A program made the position numbers and the translations under genes. The notes under the pieces are model-generated. The model searched no databases. It saw nothing but the letters and a program-made list of their open reading frames with translations, and was not told where the DNA came from. A DNA stretch of 6,167 nt from an uncultured Lachnospiraceae bacterium (GTDB lineage Bacteria > Bacillota > Clostridia > Lachnospirales > Lachnospiraceae). The stretch spans positions 1-6,167 of the forward strand of contig CANTGP010000196.1 in the NCBI GenBank assembly GCA_947653315.1. The letters are read 5' to 3'. Positions 5,492 through 6,167 of the stretch are shown in pieces. Each line of letters begins with the position of its first letter. Position 1 is the stretch's first letter.

Positions 5492-6167
5492 CTAATCTAT
5501 ATACAGTTTATTGTTTTGAAACAATTCACAATATTTCATTTGGCTGTTATAGAAAGTATTGTTTTTGTCCTCGACCCAGGATGCTTTTGTATCCTCATTC
5601 AAGGTGTCATCCGCCTGAACCAATTTAGGCACCGTATGTCCGTAAAAGAGAACCCGCCGTTCCCATACGTCACATATTTGGCCTGGATATGTAAAATCCA
5701 ATGTTTCTTTATCAGCTTTATCAAAAAGAGACGACCTATGGGAAATTGATTCGCTTTGACCACCACTTTTAATCAGCCGGTTCGTTTGTGCGTTCAAATG
5801 CCCAAAGCCGCATATTACCAATATCCTTTGATTCTTATAAAGATTCCGCTTTTCCATAATATTCTCATGTATGCAATCATCCCGCTCATTTGTAGTTGTG
5901 TTTTCCTTAAAATCGTTATCAATTTTCCAATAATCAATCATTTCGACGGGAATATTTTTATCCATGCAGTAACAGTATGCGATACACATATCTATCGGTC
6001 CGTCCACAACGCCATATTCCACAAAGCTGTCTTCCCTGGCCTCAATAAACACCACATCAGGCTCTATATTGTTTATGGCATTTATCATTTCCTCCATCGA
6101 ATAATTTGCATACCGCTTAAAATGCTCCTTATGAAATGATTGATTATTGGAAAATTGATAACGATTT
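5492..6167 (-). CDS. TraB/Tiki-like (GxxH motif) protein, N-terminus cut by the window edge
   Basis: The frame is open from the window edge to a TAG at 5492-5494. The first internal Met is at 6095-6097 but has no ribosome binding site, and coding-like sequence continues upstream of it (HFKRYANYS), so the gene very likely starts further right. Counting from that Met, PDVVFIEAR at 13-21 offers a conserved acidic position (Glu19), ERDD at 71-74 an Arg, and ICGFGH at 95-100 a GxxH motif after a hydrophobic strand. This order fits the C-terminal half of the TraB/PrgY/GumN/ChaN/Tiki superfamily, whose first GxxH would lie beyond the window; the biochemical role here is unknown. No membrane segment is evident in the visible part. 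Base composition is more AT-rich than its neighbours, suggesting separate origin. Codons in 6133-6167 duplicate, inverted, those encoding residues 52-63, so the native reading frame may really begin to diverge at 6132. Confidence 0.6.
   Translation of the reverse strand, partial: NRYQFSNNQSFHKEHFKRYANYSMEEMINAINNIEPDVVFIEAREDSFVEYGVVDGPIDMCIAYCYCMDKNIPVEMIDYWKIDNDFKENTTTNERDDCIHENIMEKRNLYKNQRILVICGFGHLNAQTNRLIKSGGQSESISHRSSLFDKADKETLDFTYPGQICDVWERRVLFYGHTVPKLVQADDTLNEDTKASWVEDKNNTFYNSQMKYCELFQNNKLYID
5910..5944. repeat. Left arm of a perfect 35-bp inverted repeat
   Basis: All 35 bases here are the exact reverse complement of 6133-6167, checked base by base. On the minus strand this arm encodes EMIDYWKIDNDF of the TraB-like protein, in smooth continuity with both flanks, so it appears to be the native copy. 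Confidence 0.95.
6133..6167. repeat. Right arm of a perfect 35-bp inverted repeat, reaching the window edge
   Basis: This is the exact reverse complement of 5910-5944, separated from it by 188 bp. It runs to the last base shown, so its true length is unknown. Its minus-strand translation (NRYQFSNNQSFHK) stays open but resembles no expected TraB-type N-terminal sequence, so this arm looks like the displaced or artefactual copy. Confidence 0.95.

Noticed and set aside
5431..5628. Plus-strand open frame of 65 codons across the 3' end of the TraB-like gene
   Set aside because: It starts at a GTG with no ribosome binding site, has no recognisable motif and overlaps the real gene on the other strand.

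Overview
The window reads as a Gram-positive anaerobe of the class Clostridia, most likely a gut Lachnospiraceae-type Firmicute. This is inferred from three things: strong AGGAGG-type ribosome binding sites, a BmrC/BmrD-type heterodimeric ABC exporter, and a stand-alone relative of the 2-hydroxyglutaryl-CoA dehydratase D-component, a family common in that group. Single 60-base lines counted by hand give 40 to 62% GC over bases 1-5340, and 32 to 50% in the last 680 bases.

Layout, left to right. Bases 1-49 hold the last 15 codons of an unidentified plus-strand gene. A perfect 12-bp hairpin (62-90) follows and probably acts as the terminator between it and the convergent minus-strand gene at 151-1395. 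That gene encodes an orphan dehydratase D-component-like protein. Next come two minus-strand genes overlapping by 4 bp (5337 down to 1526). They encode the two halves of a heterodimeric multidrug-type ABC exporter: the upstream half has the degenerate ATP site (Asp in place of the catalytic Glu), and the downstream half has the catalytic Glu, a variant LSAGQ signature and a large extracellular insertion. The right end (5492-6167) holds a more AT-rich minus-strand gene for a TraB/Tiki-like protein, cut by the window edge.

The ABC pair forms one translationally coupled operon, and its two products must work as one transporter. The D-component gene lies 130 bp downstream on the same strand with its own likely extended -10 promoter and RBS. 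I see no clear intrinsic terminator between it and the ABC operon, so read-through is possible. The TraB-like gene is upstream of the ABC operon on the same strand, separated by about 150 bp holding a weak terminator-like T tract and candidate promoters.

The most unusual observation is a perfect 35-bp inverted repeat inside the TraB-like gene (5910-5944 against 6133-6167), running to the last base of the window. It is either an invertible DNA segment interrupting a coding region or a fold-back or assembly artefact at a contig end. The second structural oddity is an exact 15-bp direct repeat (120-134 and 1454-1468) bracketing the orphan D-component gene. I found no RNA genes, CRISPR array or insertion sequence.
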